From: Tethya wilhelma
Lineage: Eukaryota; Porifera; Demospongiae; Tethyida; Tethyidae
Reading direction: 5' to 3'
Assembly: GCA_964030475.1 (NCBI GenBank)
Contig: CAXIPT010000022.1
Span: forward strand, 68,822 to 132,821
Length of the DNA: 64,000 nt
Below, piece after piece: positions 60,045 to 64,000 of the stretch (positions within the stretch are counted from its first letter, which is position 1; each line of letters starts with the position of its first letter). The position numbers and the translations under genes are program-made. The notes under the pieces are model-generated. The model had not been told where the DNA came from. It saw only the letters and a list, made by a program, of their open reading frames with translations, and searched no databases.

Positions 60045-60330
60045 ATGTACAGTAGTACACATAGTAGGAATGCGCCGCCTGTCCCTTTGACACATTACAA
60101 AATTTTATCACCATAAAAAATCTATAACAAGCAAAATCAAACCTTCAATGTTGCTCAGAGGCTCTCTATGCACTCTCTGAGCACTCGTAAAGAGCACTAG
60201 TGGGAAACCACAACAGTGCTATTTGTTTTCCTAACATACGTACTTATGTACTTACGTACTAACTGACTTACTTGAACCTAGTTTCGATATGTCTCATTAT
60301 GTTTCCAATGTTTTTTTTCTTGTAATAATT
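60045..60330. mobile_element. Family A fragment joined to a family E end
   Basis: gtacagtagtacacatagta, then ggaatgcgccgcctgtccct, up to about 60285, followed by tgtctcattatgtttccaat. Confidence 0.6.
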
Positions 60331-60354
60331 ATGTCTGTATTATACACTGTATAG

Positions 60355-60402
60355 AATTTCGCCGTACAAAGCCCAGTTCATCCAAAGTTAGAGTTGACAT
60401 AG
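60355..60402 (+). CDS. RNF213: RNF213-like micro-exon (48 bases)
   Basis: The acceptor is atacactgtatag and the donor is gacatag|gtaagt. It reads EFRRTKPSSSKVRVDIG across its split ends, phase 1 in and phase 1 out. A basic, Ser-rich loop. Phase compatibility on both sides supports it despite its size. Confidence 0.7.
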   Translation, partial: NFAVQSPVHPKLELT

Positions 60403-60466
60403 GTAAGTTTTATTTAGTAAAGTACAATAATTCATTCATAGTAATCAATTAATTAAGCACCACATA

Positions 60467-60600
60467 ATTCCCAATACAGTAGTACTGGGTACATAGGAAT
60501 GGCACGGATGGCCTATTAGTGCAATACAAATATTCACGCGAATAACTCTGCATAATCTAGGCGCTTGGCACTAAAAGTGTTTTCAAGCTACTATTTCCCT
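60467..60600. mobile_element. Family D fragment
   Basis: It begins cccaatacagtagtactggg, then ataggaatggcacggatgg. Confidence 0.7.
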
Positions 60601-61731
60601 TTTATTTCGTTTCTATCCTACTATGTCTATAGTGGATGCTTGTACAAAAAGTATTATAATAGTATTATTATGACTATATTCAGCTTGCAATGGTTTACTT
60701 ACGTAGAACTACCTGTGTATTTCATTTGCGTATATTATCTATGGTCCAAGCAGCTAAGCTTGCCAAATGATACTGTTTCTAGATAACGCACACACAATGG
60801 GGCGTGATCAATGGGTGCTGTTTCGAAGCTAAGCACTTAGAGAAGCACAAATTTGACTGCCACAAAAGCCTAAAATCTCACTAGGAACAACATGTATTCT
60901 TAATATTCACATGATAAAGTTTCGTTCTTGAAAGAGCATTGCACACCTGGCCTAAAATTAATGCTACCAGAGAGTACACAGTACTGAAATCAGGATTATG
61001 TACTATGCACACTACTGTATATTATGTGAATGATTACAAGGAGTGTGGCTCACTTCGCTCACCACACTCCTTACTTATACATGAAAATTAGTGATGTTTA
61101 CTGCAAGCCCAGGCATCTATCTGCATAGTAATAGCTGGGCAGTGATAGGTAACCATACATTCATTGTACTGCTCCTCTTTGCAATTTGGTCAGCTCAGCA
61201 ATTTATCTCATGCTAACTACGTGACGTCACAGATAACCCTTTTCCGACTTCCGCCATTTTTGCAATCCACTGTCAAAGAAACTCGCTATATCTGGCTAGC
61301 TGTGTTTCATGTACAGTGACAGAAAAGCAGATTTCTAGATGTGAAATTTCTCCCCTCGCTACACTTCTTTTGTGAAAGGTTGACTGCTTCTTCGTCGGAT
61401 ACACTCCACCGTCGGATACGGATTCCACTAGTAAGCCTTGTCAGCGATCTCAAAAACAGTCAGCCACACTTGTAGCAGCTGCCATTCTCTCCTAGGCTAG
61501 TACTCTCTAACTTAGCTCTCTAGGCACTCATTTTGTGGCCTGCATTTTGCACAATCAAGAGAAAAAGTAGCATTTTAGCTTAAGGTTGCGTCACTTCCCA
61601 TGACCTTCCGTTACACACACACACAGACACACACAACCTTGCTTACAATATGATATTAAGTGTACAGATTATTATAGATCAATAATTATTATGGTTTTTC
61701 TATGCACATGCATACGGTATAATTGTTTCAG
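60601..61731 (+). other. Intron with a small hairpin, otherwise nothing recognised
   Basis: A perfect hairpin with ggagtgtgg...ccacactcc arms is at 61040-61070, and a (CA)n run at 61615-61637. No exon seen. Confidence 0.5.
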
Positions 61732-61843
61732 TTGTAAAATTCAGCACTGACAAAAATTTAAGTGATGAAGAGTGTCAACAACTACTTGATAAGTTTATTC
61801 CACAACAGATGAAGAGAAAAGTACTACAAAAGTTGTTTATTCA
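61732..61843 (+). CDS. RNF213: RNF213-like exon: AAA1 lid
   Basis: The acceptor is ataattgtttcag and the donor is tttattca|gtaagt. It reads VVKFSTDKNLSDEECQQLLD and ends KRKVLQKLFIQ. The DEECQQLLDKFIP helix resembles a helix after AAA1 in RNF213. Phase 1 in, phase 2 out. Confidence 0.83.
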
Positions 61844-62008
61844 GTAAGTTTATGTGCACAATAAACATAATAATATTATGCTGGCACTTCTTCATGTGAT
61901 CCAACAGTGAAAAATATCAAGTAGTACAACAATCTAAGCAACTAGGCCTTTTTTTTCTTCTACAAATAAAGATTGGATAATAATACAGCTTAACCATGCA
62001 CAATCAAG

Positions 62009-62612
62009 TTAACGGATTACACGCTAAAAGTAAATTACGTCATCCTGCGAGGTTAAAATTTAGCAGCTACGCCTTCTTTTTATTTTTCTTCTACAAATGA
62101 AGATTGCACAAAGCTTTTGATATGATGCAACTATGCAACAATCATGCTAACTACACTACAAGTATCATTGCTTACTGAGGCTTTTGTCGGTTTAAAAAAA
62201 CTGAAGTACGGGAGGTGTCAAACTTGCAACGACATTGCCAAATGTCTAAAGCCTTTTTTTCTACCTAGGTAAGTAACCTTTCAAATGCGATGCTACGCTG
62301 TAGGTTTCAAGCTTGTCCCTTGAAAGGCTTTAGAGACTAAAAGTCACTATCCTGATTGCTACAATCATGACCGTTAGTCGTTTAGCTAACGCTTCAGCCA
62401 CACCCCTTCAAGAGTTTCAACTGTAACTTGGTATTTTTGTAGAGAGGTACTTTACCTAACCACTCAGGAAGTTTAGAGTTCAAGCCTAAAATAAGTTGTC
62501 TAAACAATAGGGCCAGAGGTCATATTACACAATTTTGCGTGATCTGCATTTAGAGAACGCAATTTAATCACACGAAATTGCGTGATTTGCGGGTAATAGG
62601 GTAATCGGTTAA
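62009..62612. mobile_element. piggyBac-like MITE, degraded
   Basis: It starts ttaacggattacacgct and ends gggtaatcggttaa. 604 bases. Confidence 0.72.
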
Positions 62613-62834
62613 CTATACTGCAAGCAGAGTTGCTTATAGTGATGCTTGAAACTTTTGTCCGGTGTAAACTCTTGAGTACTGGGGAGTCTATATTGTTTTG
62701 GTATGGTATTGCTGCATGTCGAAACCTTTTTTTCCAGCTTGTTAATTTAAAGCTAACAATCAATTTAACTAAAACTAAAACTTAAAGTGGTATTATAGTT
62801 ACATATATATAATATAGAAACTAAAATTATAATT

Positions 62835-63220
62835 TCATAGTAGTCATGTGCCAAAATTGAACATGCCTTGTTCCAATACTTTTTACCTCACTGCCCATTC
62901 CTACATTACTTATTTTTTTACTACTTGTATAATTGTATTATTGTAAAAGTTGGCTAAGTGTATAAGTAATAATAAGCTATAAGTATAAGGTATGCAACAT
63001 AAATCAAGATTTGCATGCTAAAAATGAGGTCATGTGCCGAAATTGAGACATGCCTCGTTCAATACTTTTTACAACGCTTCCCATTTCTATATACACTGTT
63101 TATTTTTATGAAATTTTTACTATATATAATTACTTGTTTATTCACTTTTTTCAGCACTTTAGTGTTGATATTCTGAGAGACTGGTTAGTCCCTACAAAAA
63201 GAATGAGAAGTACCCACATG
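62835..63220. mobile_element. B palindrome and A-type fragment
   Basis: tagtcatgtgccaaaattga at 62842 and again catgtgccgaaattgagaca near 63031, followed by agagactggttagtccctac. Confidence 0.55.
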
Positions 63221-63362
63221 CACAATAGAGTAGATTAGATAAATACAATATACTCTAACAAAATTCAAGTTCCCAAACAAGTCTCATTTTTGCTTGTAGC
63301 ATACCCATAAAAATGTACTGAATATAATTGTGTGCAACAGTGTGCTTATACAAATCCACTAG

Positions 63363-63564
63363 ATATATGCAACGGAGGTGTAAGTTTCTGGATTGCCTAC
63401 CTGGCTATAACTACAATCAAGGTGTTGTCAGGTATATGGACACAGCTACTGGAGAAGAAAAAGTCTTTGACACACAAAAACTTGGTTCAACATTGATGGA
63501 AGCTATGTTAAAGGAAGCATCAAATTTTAATACTTTGACATGGACAGATCAATATCATATTCAG
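63363..63564 (+). CDS. RNF213: RNF213-like exon: post-AAA1 helices
   Basis: The acceptor is acaaatccactag and the donor is catattcag|gtatta. It reads YMQRRCKFLDCLPGYNYNQG and ends NFNTLTWTDQYHIQ. The earlier ATG at 63328 has no role; the frame begins at the splice site. Phase 2 in, phase 0 out. Confidence 0.83.
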
Positions 63565-63949
63565 GTATTATTGACATAATATTTCCAGTTTACTAATGTT
63601 ACAGTAGTCATATTTTGATTAAATGAAGGACTGGTGCATATATAGTATTTGTTGTATAGTATCAGAATTAAATAATGGTATTCCAGAATGGCCCTTCTCA
63701 TCAAAATTGTGATTTATAACAAAGGCACAATTTGCATAATTTTTTGAAAATTCAAACATTGTATATTCATTATTCCTACCTTCTTTTAATTTTTATACTG
63801 CTAATACTATGATCTTAAGATTACTATTCATATGTTTCGTACTTTGCATTTAAGCACCTGTACTACAATTAAAATTAATGTTATAAAACCTTCAATGAAA
63901 TAAATAATTATATAATAATATTATTATCGTGGAATTTTGTGCTGTATAG
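63565..63949 (+). other. Intron, nothing recognised
   Basis: AT-rich, between the last two exons of the window. Confidence 0.5.
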
Positions 63950-64000
63950 TTGGTGTATCTATTTCATGATGGTGGAGGCAGTTTTCATCTTATATCTCGT
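63950..64000 (+). CDS. RNF213: RNF213-like exon, cut by window end
   Basis: The acceptor is gtgctgtatag. It reads LVYLFHDGGGSFHLISR to the window edge in phase 0, joining QYHIQ from the preceding exon. It probably continues toward the second AAA+ module outside the window. Confidence 0.78.
   Translation, partial: MVYLFHDGGGSFHLISR

Larger units (their letters stand above)
9166..64000 (+). other. RNF213: Gene span: RNF213/mysterin-like giant AAA+ ubiquitin ligase, internal part
   Basis: This is a gene-level entry; exons are listed separately. Exons were chained by AG acceptors, GT donors and phase. The deduced protein begins in a helical region, passes a stretch ending LLYFSIPKLLLLYNELRRAQ, and reaches a Walker A (GLPGDGKS) followed by MSDSLMSSIGWFFFHLLVLG and HIPDKKHLLIFIE. 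That order matches what I remember of the RNF213 arm, linker and first AAA+ module. In vertebrates RNF213 is a very large cytosolic ATPase and E3 ligase linked to lipid droplets and antimicrobial ubiquitylation. No RING, no other AAA modules and no start codon are in the window. The family call rests on recalled similarity, not on a search; another RNF213-related paralogue is the main alternative. Confidence 0.75.

Noticed and set aside
61030..61620. Possible promoter or CpG-rich start region
   Set aside because: Slightly higher GC and a hairpin, but the flanking exons are phase-joined across it and no start codon context was found.

Overview
The window is eukaryotic, intron-rich, AT-rich animal DNA. 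All convincing coding sequence lies on the + strand in short exons with GT..AG borders, separated by introns packed with small inverted-repeat transposons. No bacterial operon, tRNA, rRNA or CRISPR array was seen. An invertebrate such as a sponge or cnidarian fits the repeat load and gene structure, but the taxon cannot be fixed from the sequence alone.

The one gene I can support runs from about 9166 past the right end of the window. I assembled it by splice-site and reading-phase continuity: 21 well-supported exons plus two uncertain blocks, roughly 1,700-1,900 codons. The product resembles the middle of RNF213/mysterin, a giant AAA+ E3 ubiquitin ligase. A long helical N-terminal arm and linker (9166-51010) is followed by the first AAA+ module. 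Its Walker A motif GLPGDGKS is split by an intron (57072/58762), and the downstream helical part of AAA1 continues to 64000. The true start, the catalytic AAA modules, the RING finger and the C-terminus lie outside the window. There are two problem spots. The reading phase does not match between 12601 and 18915, so an exon is probably missed. The block 56352-57072, just before the P-loop, changes frame.

The rest is mobile-element sediment. (1) The commonest family is a composite foldback element, with a hairpin end atacgtac-ggta-gtacgtat at one side and an embedded palindrome at the other. (2) piggyBac-like MITEs have TTAA targets and TTAACCGATTA, TTAACCCTTTA or TTAACTCTTTA ends. (3) Mutator-like MITEs have long inverted ends (tagcctcg...cgaggcta) and exact 9-bp target duplications. 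(4) A pogo-like element contains a perfect 748-bp tandem duplication. (5) Several one- or two-copy inverted-repeat elements are present; one pair differs by a clean inversion of an internal 78-bp segment. (6) A GCGG-rich inverted-repeat pair encloses a broken minus-strand reading frame of unknown function.

The assembly has visible flaws: a 324-base gap (44027-44350), five isolated N joins, about 30 bases of Nextera-type adapter at 17263-17294, and a perfect 131-bp fold-back beginning immediately after the N at 57905. Structural claims near these points need care.
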